Below are positions 7,831 through 17,015 of a stretch of 64,000 nucleotides of DNA, in pieces. Source of the stretch: Rhodothermus bifroesti (GTDB lineage: Bacteria; Bacteroidota; Rhodothermia; Rhodothermales; Rhodothermaceae); NCBI RefSeq assembly GCF_017908595.1, contig NZ_JAGKTL010000002.1:310001-374000 (forward strand), in the 5' to 3' direction. Numbering within the stretch: the first letter of the stretch is position 1; each line of letters opens with the position of its first letter. The translations under genes and the position numbers were made by a program. A model generated the notes under the pieces. That model searched no databases and was not told the origin of the DNA. It was given only the letters and a program-made list of their open reading frames with translations.

Positions 7831-10519
7831 ATGATAAAAAGACTTGGGGGGACGAAAAAAGCGCTAGCGCTGGCGGGCTTACTCGGTCTGGGGATTGCGC
7901 TAACGGGCGCGCCCAAGTATTTGAAGGCCGATGAAGAGGCTGTGGTAATGCTGCCAATCGAGGTGATTGGTCCAGACGGCTTTACCGTCAGCGTCACTGT
8001 CTACGTGGCCGATACCACAGGGGTGGATTCGCTCTACCTAAAGGCCCACAACCTTGCTTACAAATACACGCCCGAGCTTGACGGCAGCGCAGACTACGAC
8101 AAGAAAGCGAGCTTTCGCATTAATGGAGGCGCATGGGTTCCTATCGATAATCAGCATTTCAAAGCATTCTGGCCAGAGGCGCAAATGTATGCGCCGCCGC
8201 TTACCGGCCCCATAGGTGGACCGTATCAGACGCTACGGGGCATGCTTTCTATTCGAGAGACTGGCCGGCTGCGTCCGGGTTTCAATACCATAGAATTCCG
8301 CTTTAATGGCACTGAGGGCATCAGTTCAGGCTATCGGGTGCTTGGGCTAGACCTAAAACGCGGGGGGCGAAACGGCCCCAGCGCGCTTGAGGGTACACGG
8401 TTTGTCTGGGATGACCCAGCCACATGGGAAGCGCCCGAAGGCTACGATACCGAAACGGCGCGACTCGAAGGCCAGCAGCTTTGGACCTCGCGCCGCATCT
8501 TGCTAGCCAATCCCCGCAATCCCGTACCTATTGTGGCTGCTTGCGCCGACTGCCATGCGACCAGTGGCTTTGACCTCAAATACTTTAATTTTTCCAATCG
8601 GGCCATTGTTGTGCGGGCGCAGTTCCATGGACTTTCAGAGGAAGAGGGCAAAAAGATTGCTGCTTATATCCGGTCGGTTGATCTAAAGCTGCCTCCCGGG
8701 GAAACGGTGTCCAGCTGTGGCGGTAGGCCGTGGGATCCGCCCTATCAGCCTGGGCCTGGGCTTTCGAAGCGTCCTGTCGAATGTTGGGCTGCAGGTGCAG
8801 GGCAAAAGTGGGTGCTCGAGACCGATCGCCAGATGCTGCCTTTTCTAGCGCCAAGTCCGGCCTTTCAGGCCGTGCTCGAGGCGCTTAGAGGCGTCCCAGA
8901 ACCCCATATGCTTCATCCTGAAGCTGATCTTGCTTGGGAGCATGTTTCCAAGTACTGGCGTCTTACCGAGACCCTGCCTGTAAGTGACATTCCGATCAGT
9001 TTTGAACTCCCAGACATTTTTGCCTGGTGGCCCCAGATCTATCCCGGCGACTTTTTCCCGGAAGCGGTCTGGCACAGCTCGCGCTATTACCAAAACTACC
9101 TTACTGTTAGACGCATGCTCGAAACGCGGGGTGCGGATGCCCTGATCGAAGAGCAACGCCGTGCAGCCGCCTCAACAGAGCTCGACCGGGGCGTAGCTAA
9201 ACTTTTCCGTGAGTACAACTTCCGTCTCAATCCCAAACATAACGCACATGAAGACTTGAACCCCCCGCTGGAGTGGGGCGGGCAATATCCTACGCACCCC
9301 AAAGGGCGGATGATGCATATCGCTGTAGCCCGCTGGTTTCTTATGAAAATGTGGGAGCTCCAAATGGAGCATAAGTTGGAGGATCGTTATGCCGACGTCT
9401 ATGGCGAAAACACGCGCGGAATTGATATGGCAAAAGCTGACCGGGCGTTGCTCTTGGATGGGCCTTGGCTGATGGACCAGACCATGCACCGCCTGTCGAA
9501 AAACGACGACGCTTTTGCTTCACCATTTCCAACACTGGCCCGGCATGGCTACGAAGACCTTGCCTGGTGGCACTTGGCTACCGTGCTCACGCCACGTTGG
9601 CGGGCCGATAATCCAAGTGGGGGGGGCGATCGATTGGTCTTACATCTACGAGCAAAGCCGGGATGCCCTTGTGCCTTACGGCCGGGATCACACCATTGGC
9701 CATCTTTACTATGTGATCATAGCCATGCAGGCCCATGCCTCTTTCTATGCTGGTGAAGGACAGCTACCAGGTTGGGGAACGCTTCGGCGCATCGGTATGC
9801 GTAACCTTAAGACCGCTACACCGCTGGCATGGTTTGGTGTACACTACATGCCCGTGAGCTTCCGGCGACTGGATCGGGATACCCTGCGCCTTATTACAGA
9901 AAACCTGCTTCGGGCTTGGCTCGAGGAAGCGGAGCGCTATGACCTCGCACACTGGCAAACGCTCTATGGACAGTCGACAGGCGGCTCAAAAGCCATCGAA
10001 CCTCCTGAGGTCACCTTTGATGTTCCTCAGCCAAGGTGTACAGCAGATGGCCACCCCGCAGCAAACGTCGAAATCAACGATTGGAAGAATCGGGCTTTTA
10101 TACAGTACCTCTATAATGCCCAGTGCCTTGAGGTTGACCCCAAGCTGCTTGACCGGGCAGCCCGTTTTTGGGAACAAATTTCGCCAGGGGGTAACTGGGA
10201 GCAGTTCTTTCTAGCGCTTTCGGATTCTACGCTAACGACCACAACGAACAACACGCCCTTAGATTTTCAAGCATACGATCCCTATCCCAACCCGAGCGCA
10301 GTGACGGTAACGTTTGTCTATACGCTACCGGAGCCTGCTGTGGTGCAGTTGGAGCTTTTTGACCTGACGGGGCGTCGGTTAAGCAGCGTAACGCTAGAGC
10401 AGTCTGCCGGAAAGCACCAGCACGTGATAGCTGTCGATCAGTGGGCTTCAGGGATGTATCTGTACCGGTTGCGGGCTGGACGCTTTGAACAGGTGGGACG
10501 GCTCCTGGTTGTACGCTGA
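7831..10519 (+). pseudogene. Paralogue of the 4316 heme protein, split by a +1 frameshift in a G8 run
   Basis: Frame 1 runs from the ATG at 7831 and stays parallel to the upstream paralogue (DEEAVV start after a signal peptide, CADCH heme site at C238) up to about 9618. It then continues in a meaningless frame to a stop at 9756. The homologous sequence resumes at once in another frame (AIDWSYIYEQ, matching NVDWNYVFAH in the paralogue) and runs to 10519, ending in a type A type IX sorting domain (YPNPSA). Removing one G from the G8 run at 9619-9626 restores one frame of about 895 residues. It lacks the two GWNL modules of its neighbour. It may be a true pseudogene, a slipped-strand switch or a sequencing error. 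The intact downstream frame argues that the break is recent or not real. Confidence 0.8.
9619..9626 (+). repeat. G8 homopolymer at the frameshift point
   Basis: Eight consecutive G after AAGT. Seven G would encode S-G-G-A-I-D-W and keep the two halves of the heme-protein gene in one frame; eight G shift it. A run of this length is prone both to slippage in the cell and to read errors. Confidence 0.85.
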
Positions 10520-10531
10520 CGTCCTGGTATA

Positions 10532-10568
10532 GCGCCAAAGCCAGATACGCTGTCTGCGCTATTGGCGC
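10532..10568 (+). terminator. Possible hairpin after the second heme-protein gene
   Basis: GCGCCAA (10532-10538) pairs with TTGGCGC (10562-10568), with a small inner CAGA/TCTG stem between. There is no T-run after it, so it is a weak terminator. It could also be a binding site, since it begins with the GCGCCAAA string seen in the upstream boxes and lies 119 bases before the GT2 start. Confidence 0.3.
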
Positions 10569-10650
10569 ATAAAGTGGGGGCCAGAACCAGTGTGCATTTG
10601 GGGAAGGCAAGGTGCTAATCTTGAGTTCATTCGGGGGGTGTGCTGATCTA

Positions 10651-11754
10651 ATGCCTATGGCTACATTGGGTATCAATCCAGGACTACCGCTGATAAGCAT
10701 TCTGATTCCTACCTACAATCGGGCAGTATACCTTCGGGCAGCGTTGGAAAGCGCGCTGTCCCAGACGTATCCTAACCTAGAAGTGGTCGTGCTCGATGAT
10801 GCGAGCACCGATGCTACACCAGAGGTGGTTCAGGAATTTCAGCAGCGGGACAAGCGGCTGCTCTACGTGCGCAACCATGCCAATCGTGGTTTGGTGGCAA
10901 ACTGGCGGCAGGGGATAGAAATTGCACGGGGCGATTTTTTCTGCTTTTTAGGAGATGATGATACCCTGGAGCCGGAGTTTGTTGAAGTATTGATGCGCCC
11001 CCTTCAGGAAGATGCTTCCTTGGTACTTGCTTTTTGTGACCATTGGGTCATGGATGCTCAAGGACAGCGCTTGCCTGATACGACCGACGTAAACACGCGT
11101 CGATGGCGACGGGCTGGGCTTGTAGAAGGACGGGTATCGGATTTCCTGCGTGTAGCGCTTATCGACCGCGCAATTTTTATCGGAGCGGTGCTGTTTCGGC
11201 GGTCAACCGTTGAACCCTCCTTTTTGGCTGATGAAGCCCGAGCCCTGGTCGATTTGTGGTTGCTTTATCGGTGCGCGCAGCGAGGGGGAGCTTACTACGT
11301 TCCACAGCGCTTGGCAAGCTGTCGCTGGCAACTTGGGGGAGTTAGCCGTAGCTGGAACTGGCGCGTTTACGGCTTTGAAGGGGAGATGTTTTGCTACGAG
11401 CACTTCTTACGGGATCCACAGCTGGCACCCTATCACCCTATCTTTGAATCCCGCATGGCGTACGCGCTGGTTACCTATGGTAACACGCTGCTTACGCTGG
11501 GAAAACACCAGGAAGCGCGGGCTCAGCTCCGGCGAGCGCTACGCTTACGGCCATTGCTGCGAGGTTGGATTGGCTTAGGACTGACGTTTCTGGGGCCAGT
11601 GGGTATAGCGCTTTCGCGTTGGGGGCGCACCGTGCGGGGATGCCTGCTGCGTAACCGATATATTCCCAACTATCCCGAAGAGCTCTGGAGGCATCCTAAA
11701 CCCGCTACATCGATACCCTCCTCGGAAGCGCTGACGACACCAACCCTGTCCTGA
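10651..11754 (+). CDS. Glycosyltransferase family 2
   Basis: About 367 residues from the ATG at 10651; the frame opens at 10612 but the extra 13 residues do not look like the family. The N-terminus is a classic GT-A fold (SILIPTYNRAVYLRAAL, then VVLDDASTD), followed by the metal-binding DDD of LGDDDTLEPEF at about residues 101-105. The C-terminal third is helical with TPR-like character (LLTLGKHQEARAQLRRALRL). It transfers a sugar from a nucleotide donor in the cytoplasm. It ends 2 bases before the nucleotidyltransferase gene and so seems to lead the operon that runs to the cyclase at 19966. It could decorate the peptide product or belong to a surface-glycan set. Confidence 0.85.
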   Translation: MPMATLGINPGLPLISILIPTYNRAVYLRAALESALSQTYPNLEVVVLDDASTDATPEVVQEFQQRDKRLLYVRNHANRGLVANWRQGIEIARGDFFCFLGDDDTLEPEFVEVLMRPLQEDASLVLAFCDHWVMDAQGQRLPDTTDVNTRRWRRAGLVEGRVSDFLRVALIDRAIFIGAVLFRRSTVEPSFLADEARALVDLWLLYRCAQRGGAYYVPQRLASCRWQLGGVSRSWNWRVYGFEGEMFCYEHFLRDPQLAPYHPIFESRMAYALVTYGNTLLTLGKHQEARAQLRRALRLRPLLRGWIGLGLTFLGPVGIALSRWGRTVRGCLLRNRYIPNYPEELWRHPKPATSIPSSEALTTPTLS

Positions 11755-11756
11755 CC

Positions 11757-12944
11757 ATGTCTTTTGTTCCGGAAAATCCTGAGGCCCAGATTTTGGCTCT
11801 TGCAGCCCGTACTACGCTCAGCAAGGCAGCTGCAGCTAAATTAGGTGCGCTGCTGGATGGCCCGGTAGACTGGGAGCGCCTTTACCGAATGGCTGTGCGT
11901 CATGGTTTGGTGGCGTTGCTTTACCGGCACATCCTGCAGGTTCGCCCACAGGTCTGCCCACCCGTTTGGCGTGAGCGTTTGGCTGCAGAAGCACGGGCTT
12001 TGGCAGTAAACAATCTGCAACAAACACAGGAGCTGCTGCGGGTTGTAGAGCGTCTAGAGGCCGAAGGAGTACCAGTCATTCCGTTTAAGGGACCTTCGCT
12101 AGCTGGATTGATTTATGGTGATCCCTCGGCGCGCGTCTACATCGATATTGATCTGTTGGTATGCCGGGAAGACTTCGCAAAAGCTCGTACTGTAATCGAA
12201 TCGCTGGGCTACGCAGCTTACCGACCGATCCGTCCAGGCGAAGAAGATGCGTTTTTAAAGACGCAGCTTGGTTTTGAATTTGTGCACCAAAGCGGTGCTT
12301 TTGTAATTGAATTACACTGGGCATTTTTTTACACGATCTATGATCTTCCCTTCGATCCACAGGCTGTTTGGGATCGGCACCAGCAAACCCTCTTTGCTGG
12401 TCGGCCGATGCGCACTATGGCGCCTGAAGACCTTTTGCTCTACCTGGTCATTCACGGCAACAAGCACCGCTGGCTGAAGCTCAATTGGGTGGCCGATGTG
12501 GCCGAGCTGATACGCAGCTACCCTGAGTTGGATTGGAAGTTTGTCTTAGCGCAGGCACGCCAGCTGGGCGTAATGCGTGTTTTGGAGATCGGCTTGGTTT
12601 TGGCGGGGGAGGTTTTGGATGCTCCTCTACCAGAGACCTTGCGGCAGCAACTTGCCCAAGCCCGCGCTGCCCGACGCATGGCGCGTCGCGCAGCACACCA
12701 ATGGATTTTCCGAGATGATGCCGATCCCAAGGCCTTCTGGCCGATGTTTTGGTATCACTTCTGGGAACGTGAGCGTTGGCAGCATCGCTGGGGTTACCTC
12801 AAACATAACCTCAAGCTGGCCCTAACACCCACTGAAAAGGACCGGGCATTTTGTCGCTTGCCCTCGTCGCTTTCGCTGCTTTATGTCTTTGTGCGACCGG
12901 TGCGTATCTTGCTTGAACGCCTTCAGCTCGACGTGAAACCATGA
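11757..12944 (+). CDS. Nucleotidyltransferase family protein (NTP_transf_5 type), RiPP tailoring candidate
   Basis: 395 residues. Residues about 108-140 show FKGPSLAGLIYGDPSAR followed by the DIDLLV acidic pair. These form the metal site of the uncharacterised nucleotidyltransferase family PF14907. Proteins of this family recur in lasso-peptide and other RiPP loci, frequently with an HPr-kinase-like protein, as here at 17016. It would transfer a nucleotidyl or related group from NTP in the cytoplasm. The stop overlaps the next ATG (ATGA at 12941), so it is translationally coupled to the GMC oxidoreductase. The exact substrate is unknown; a phosphorylated precursor peptide is one idea, by analogy with known kinase/nucleotidyltransferase pairs. 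Confidence 0.75.
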   Translation: MSFVPENPEAQILALAARTTLSKAAAAKLGALLDGPVDWERLYRMAVRHGLVALLYRHILQVRPQVCPPVWRERLAAEARALAVNNLQQTQELLRVVERLEAEGVPVIPFKGPSLAGLIYGDPSARVYIDIDLLVCREDFAKARTVIESLGYAAYRPIRPGEEDAFLKTQLGFEFVHQSGAFVIELHWAFFYTIYDLPFDPQAVWDRHQQTLFAGRPMRTMAPEDLLLYLVIHGNKHRWLKLNWVADVAELIRSYPELDWKFVLAQARQLGVMRVLEIGLVLAGEVLDAPLPETLRQQLAQARAARRMARRAAHQWIFRDDADPKAFWPMFWYHFWERERWQHRWGYLKHNLKLALTPTEKDRAFCRLPSSLSLLYVFVRPVRILLERLQLDVKP

Positions 12945-14584
12945 AAATCGATCTCCGGGATTTCGGGGGCAACACGCTAGGGCCATATGACCTGTGCATT
13001 ATTGGCGGAGGGATAGCAGGACTTACGCTGGCCTGGGCATTGCGCCGTAGTGGTTTAGGCCTATGTGTGTTGGAGACAGGGGGAGAACGACCGGAACCGG
13101 AGACCCATCGCCTCAGCCGTGGCGACATTACGGGCTATCCGTACTTCCCACTGGATATGGCTCGTGCCCGTGCCTTAGGCGGCTCGAGTCACCTTTGGGA
13201 TTATGAAGTTGCACCAGGTACACCGCGTGTTCGCTTGCGTCCACTAGACCCTATCGACTTTGAGCGGCGGGAAGCCGTGCCTTGGAGCGGGTGGCCCTTT
13301 GGTTATGAAACCTTAGCACCCTACTACCAGCAGGCACAGACCTTTTTTGGACTGCCTGAACGGCCTTATACCCCCGAGGCCTGGAGCAGCACCACCACGC
13401 AGCCCTTGCTTTCTGCGGATAGCGCAGTGTTGCGCACCGCGCTGTTTCAGTTTGGGGAGACAGCGCGCTTTTACACCTTCTATGGGCCAGAGCTGCTCGC
13501 CGACCCACACGTTACCGTCTGTCTGCATGCACATGTGCTAGAGTTGCTCACCGATGCCACCGGGCAGGTAGTAGAAAGCGTACGGGTAGGATGCCCAGGC
13601 GGCCGGGAAATCACCGTGCAGGCCCGCTGCTTTGTACTGGCCGCTGGCGGATTGGAGAATGCACGCTTGCTTTTGCTTTCTAACCGCACCTGGCCTAACG
13701 GATTGGGTAATGCCCATGACCGGGTGGGGCGGTTTTTTATGGAACACCTGCATTTTTTATCCGGAGTTTTTGTACCTCGGGAGCGCAAGTTGATCCCTCA
13801 ACTTGGCTTTTATCGGCTACATGCTTGCAATGGTGTTTGGATTATGGGCAAGCTGGCACTTCAGGAAACCGTTGTGCGACAAGAAGGCTTGCTGAACTAT
13901 TGCGTAGCCCTTTGGCCAACGGATCGTTCAGCCCTGCCGCGCCGCAATAACCCCCTCCTCTGGGGTGGATATGAAGCGCTGCGCGTGCTGCGTGAGGCCA
14001 TACGTCATCGCACCTGGCCTGAGCACCTGCCACACCAGCTCATGCGCCTGGTGCGGGATGCCCCGCGCCTTGTTCCATGGGCAACCTCGCGACTGCTGGC
14101 GCTGAAAGCCAAATCCCAAACGGAAACGAAATCTCCTGTGGCTTTTGTCCTGCACCACATGACCGAACAGGCCCCTAACCCGGAAAGCCGCGTGCGGCTT
14201 TCTCGAAGAAAGGATGCTTTTGGCCAACCACGACTGGAGCTGCACTGGCAGATTAGCCGCCAAGACGTAGAAAGTCTGCTGCAAGCACAACAACTTTTAG
14301 CCCAAGAACTGGCTCGGCAAGGTTGGGGAACCGTGCAGGTAGAAACCCTAGATCGCATCCCGCCCTCCGGCATTACCGGAGGGTTTCACCACATGGGAAC
14401 AACGCGCATGCACGCCAGTCCCCGTGAAGGTGTGGTAGATCCCGACGGCCGGGTGCATGGCGTAAAAAATCTGTACATTACTGGGTCCTCTGTTTTCCCT
14501 ACCGTAGGGTTTGCCAACCCTACCCTAACCATTGTAGCCCTCGCCTTGCGGCTAGCCAATCACTTGAAAACGCGTCTAACCTAG
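12941..14584 (+). CDS. GMC-family FAD-dependent oxidoreductase
   Basis: 547 residues. The FAD-binding GGGIAG turn is at residues 22-27, with the ribose-binding Glu of VLETGG about 20 residues later. The C-terminal GMC domain has the FHHMGTTRMHASP segment, with the His expected at the flavin, and ends ITGSSVFPTVGFANPTL. This is typical of the sugar/alcohol dehydrogenase branch. It oxidises an alcohol, possibly a sugar hydroxyl, with FAD as acceptor. It is coupled by overlap to the nucleotidyltransferase and lies 7 bases before the next gene, so it belongs to the same operon. A tailoring role on the RiPP or its sugar is inference from position. Confidence 0.85.
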   Translation: MKIDLRDFGGNTLGPYDLCIIGGGIAGLTLAWALRRSGLGLCVLETGGERPEPETHRLSRGDITGYPYFPLDMARARALGGSSHLWDYEVAPGTPRVRLRPLDPIDFERREAVPWSGWPFGYETLAPYYQQAQTFFGLPERPYTPEAWSSTTTQPLLSADSAVLRTALFQFGETARFYTFYGPELLADPHVTVCLHAHVLELLTDATGQVVESVRVGCPGGREITVQARCFVLAAGGLENARLLLLSNRTWPNGLGNAHDRVGRFFMEHLHFLSGVFVPRERKLIPQLGFYRLHACNGVWIMGKLALQETVVRQEGLLNYCVALWPTDRSALPRRNNPLLWGGYEALRVLREAIRHRTWPEHLPHQLMRLVRDAPRLVPWATSRLLALKAKSQTETKSPVAFVLHHMTEQAPNPESRVRLSRRKDAFGQPRLELHWQISRQDVESLLQAQQLLAQELARQGWGTVQVETLDRIPPSGITGGFHHMGTTRMHASPREGVVDPDGRVHGVKNLYITGSSVFPTVGFANPTLTIVALALRLANHLKTRLT

Positions 14585-14591
14585 AAAAACC

Positions 14592-15788
14592 ATGTCGGCT
14601 TCCTATCGCATTGGCGTTGTGGGTAGCGGCTTTATCGCCCGCGGTTTTGTCATGGCTATGCAGCATGTGAAAGACTTGCGCGTTACGCGCGTGCTTACGC
14701 GTACCGATCCACGGACGCGCAAGGATTTCCCGCGTCCAGAACTGCTCACGAACAGCATCGACGACCTGATTGAGCACTCGGATATTGTCGTGGAGTGTAG
14801 CGGGGACGTTGTGCATGCAAGTGAAGTGGTCGATCGCGTGCTGCAAGCGGGTTTGCCTGTGGTAACGATGGATGCCGAGTTCCACGTGACCACAGGGTCT
14901 TATTTTGTGGACCGCGGCCTGCTGACCGAAGCTGAAGGCGACCAGCCGGGCTGTTTGGCAGCGCTTCGAGAAAACATCCTGCAAATGGGCTTTCGGCCAC
15001 TAGTTTACGGCAACATCAAGCGCTTTCTAAATCATAATCCTACGCCCGAAGAAATGCATTTCTGGGCGCGCAAGCAAGGCATCACGCTACCACAGGTAAC
15101 GGCTTTTACCGACGGCACCAAAGTGCAAATCGAGCAGGCCCTGGTGGCCAACGGCTTAGGTGCCGATATTGCGGTGCGCGGCATGCTGGGCATCCCTTCG
15201 CCCGATGTAGAAGCAGGCGCGCGCATGCTGGCCGACGGCGCTCGTCGTTTAGGGCATCCAATCAGCGACTATGTGCTTTCGCCGGGGGCCCCAGCTGGCG
15301 TGTTTATTGCCGCCGAGCACGACGAGTATCAGCGGGATTATCTGCAGTACCTCAAATTGGGGGATGGACCCTACTACGTGCTCCTACAGCCCTTCCACCT
15401 GTGCCACCTAGAAATCCAAAAAACCATCCGACGTGTGCTTTTCGAACAGCGCATCTTGCTGAACAACACAGCTTATCCGCGGATTAGCGTAGCCGCCGTT
15501 GCCAAACGGCGGCTAGCCAAAGGGACCCGCATTGAGCGTGGCATAGGGAGCTTCGAGGTACGCGGAGAAGCTATTCGCATTTTAGATGAGCCAGATCATG
15601 TACCCATAGGCCTTTTGGCCAACGCGGTGCTCACGCGGGACGTCGATGCTGGCGAATTGATCCATTTCGACGATGTGGAGTTGCCCGATACGTTGGCCCT
15701 TCATGCCTGGCAGACTGTTCTAGAGCGCGTTCGGTTGAAAAAGCCAGCGCCTGAGGCGCAAGCTTTAGCCTCGGCAACAGGCGAATGA
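14592..15788 (+). CDS. NAD(P)-dependent dehydrogenase with C-terminal SAF domain
   Basis: 398 residues. The N-terminus is a Rossmann fold (IGVVGSGFIARGFVMAM, GxGxxA/G type) like homoserine dehydrogenase and Gfo/Idh enzymes. The middle (FTDGTKVQIEQALVANGLG) is the catalytic or dimerisation part. The last 90 residues are an SAF-like domain (AKRRLAKGTRIERG, then VLTRDVDAGELIHFDDVE), as seen at the end of sialic-acid synthases and altronate dehydratases. Proteins of this shape are found near sugar and lipid tailoring genes, but their substrate is generally unknown. It sits inside the operon of the RiPP locus. Confidence 0.75.
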   Translation: MSASYRIGVVGSGFIARGFVMAMQHVKDLRVTRVLTRTDPRTRKDFPRPELLTNSIDDLIEHSDIVVECSGDVVHASEVVDRVLQAGLPVVTMDAEFHVTTGSYFVDRGLLTEAEGDQPGCLAALRENILQMGFRPLVYGNIKRFLNHNPTPEEMHFWARKQGITLPQVTAFTDGTKVQIEQALVANGLGADIAVRGMLGIPSPDVEAGARMLADGARRLGHPISDYVLSPGAPAGVFIAAEHDEYQRDYLQYLKLGDGPYYVLLQPFHLCHLEIQKTIRRVLFEQRILLNNTAYPRISVAAVAKRRLAKGTRIERGIGSFEVRGEAIRILDEPDHVPIGLLANAVLTRDVDAGELIHFDDVELPDTLALHAWQTVLERVRLKKPAPEAQALASATGE

Positions 15789-15825
15789 CGCCAGTATGCC
15801 ATAAATAAACCAAAGCACCATAGCA

Positions 15826-16965
15826 ATGAACAGGCGAACGCAGCGTCTCAATAGGCTATGGCGTTGGGGGAGTGTAGGCGTGCTCGCATGGTTTGGCTTG
15901 AGCTATGCTGCCTACTGGATTCCGCCAGAATTCGCCTGGTGGCTGCAATTGTTAGCTGTAGGCTTGCCCATATGGGTTGCCCTACTCGTCGTTTGGGCGA
16001 TAGGTTTAGCCTGGGTACGTGCTTGGACGCACCTGGCAAGTGTGCTCATCGCTATTGGACTGTACCTACTGCGCCACGAGCATCTTTCAGGATGGTCTAG
16101 GGCAGATGCTGCACGCGACACGCTCGTGGTCATGACCTACAACATTCCCGATAGCCGAAGACCTGCGCTTGCCGACTCTCTAGCCGTGCTTGTGGCACGC
16201 TACCGGCCGCAGCTTATGGGCTTTCAGGAAGTGGGTATCTGGTGGTATTTACGCCCAGGACAGCGTACCTCGCTGCGGCTTGTGGCCCACCTGAACCCTC
16301 TGGTCGAGCGTCAGGGCTATTTGCCTTCGAAGCCCGATCTTGAGATAGGGCCCCTTTTTGCTGAAGTGGTTACCTTGACACGCTTGCCTGTATTGGCACA
16401 GCAAATCCACCCTCTGGCTGAAGATACCGATGCCCTGATCTATCAGGCGGTACGCAGCACGCTCTGCTGGGAAGGTCGGCCTTTTGTGCACTACAACGTG
16501 CGACTGCAGTCATACGGGCCTGTTAAACCCTGGGAAGTGATGCGCCATGGCGGCTGGAAGCATCCTGCCACCTGGCGTCGGTGGCTTAGGGCCTATCGCC
16601 AGGCCATGCTGGAACGCGCGCGGCAGGTACGGCAGCTTCGCGCGTGGATCGACCAAGAGCAGCTGCCGGTCATTGTAAGCGGAGACTTCAACAGTACACC
16701 TGACCAGTGGTTCTATGGGCATCTTGCCCGAGGGCTACGAGCAGCTGGACGCCTAGGTGGTGTTGCAGCGCCTTCGTGGCCTTCGACGCGTCCCCTAGTG
16801 CGCATCGATCATGTACTGGTAAGTCCAGAATGGGAAGTGTTAGAAGGAGACGTGCCTGCAACAAGACTTTCAGATCACCGCCCAGTCATTGCCCGCTTGC
16901 GCTGGCGCCCAGCATTGGCATATGCCAAAACTTGTTCTACAGATGCGCCGATAGCGTATCCGTAA
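15826..16965 (+). CDS. Membrane-anchored endonuclease/exonuclease/phosphatase (EEP) family protein
   Basis: 379 residues. Three hydrophobic segments fill about residues 14-88 (VGVLAWFGLSYAAYWI, LLAVGLPIWVALLVVWAIGL, LASVLIAIGLYLL). After them comes an EEP catalytic domain: TYNI at its start, the metal Glu in MGFQEV, VIVSGDFNST, IDHVLVS and the terminal SDHRPV. All key catalytic motifs are present, so it should be an active Mg-dependent phosphodiesterase or phosphatase. The domain probably faces the periplasm. Some EEP members cleave DNA, others lipids or phospho-sugars; here the context cannot decide. Gaps of 37 and 50 bases to the neighbours fit operon membership. Confidence 0.8.
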   Translation: MNRRTQRLNRLWRWGSVGVLAWFGLSYAAYWIPPEFAWWLQLLAVGLPIWVALLVVWAIGLAWVRAWTHLASVLIAIGLYLLRHEHLSGWSRADAARDTLVVMTYNIPDSRRPALADSLAVLVARYRPQLMGFQEVGIWWYLRPGQRTSLRLVAHLNPLVERQGYLPSKPDLEIGPLFAEVVTLTRLPVLAQQIHPLAEDTDALIYQAVRSTLCWEGRPFVHYNVRLQSYGPVKPWEVMRHGGWKHPATWRRWLRAYRQAMLERARQVRQLRAWIDQEQLPVIVSGDFNSTPDQWFYGHLARGLRAAGRLGGVAAPSWPSTRPLVRIDHVLVSPEWEVLEGDVPATRLSDHRPVIARLRWRPALAYAKTCSTDAPIAYP

Positions 16966-17015
16966 GGCGCAGCGGTCCTATTAGCTTGAAATCTCCAGAA
17001 GATAGGCAGCCTGAT

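Noticed and set aside
10532-10539. GCGCCAAA as a fourth full copy of the box
   Set aside because: Only the first 8 bases match and the CGC half is absent at the right distance; the 8-mer also occurs in coding sequence.
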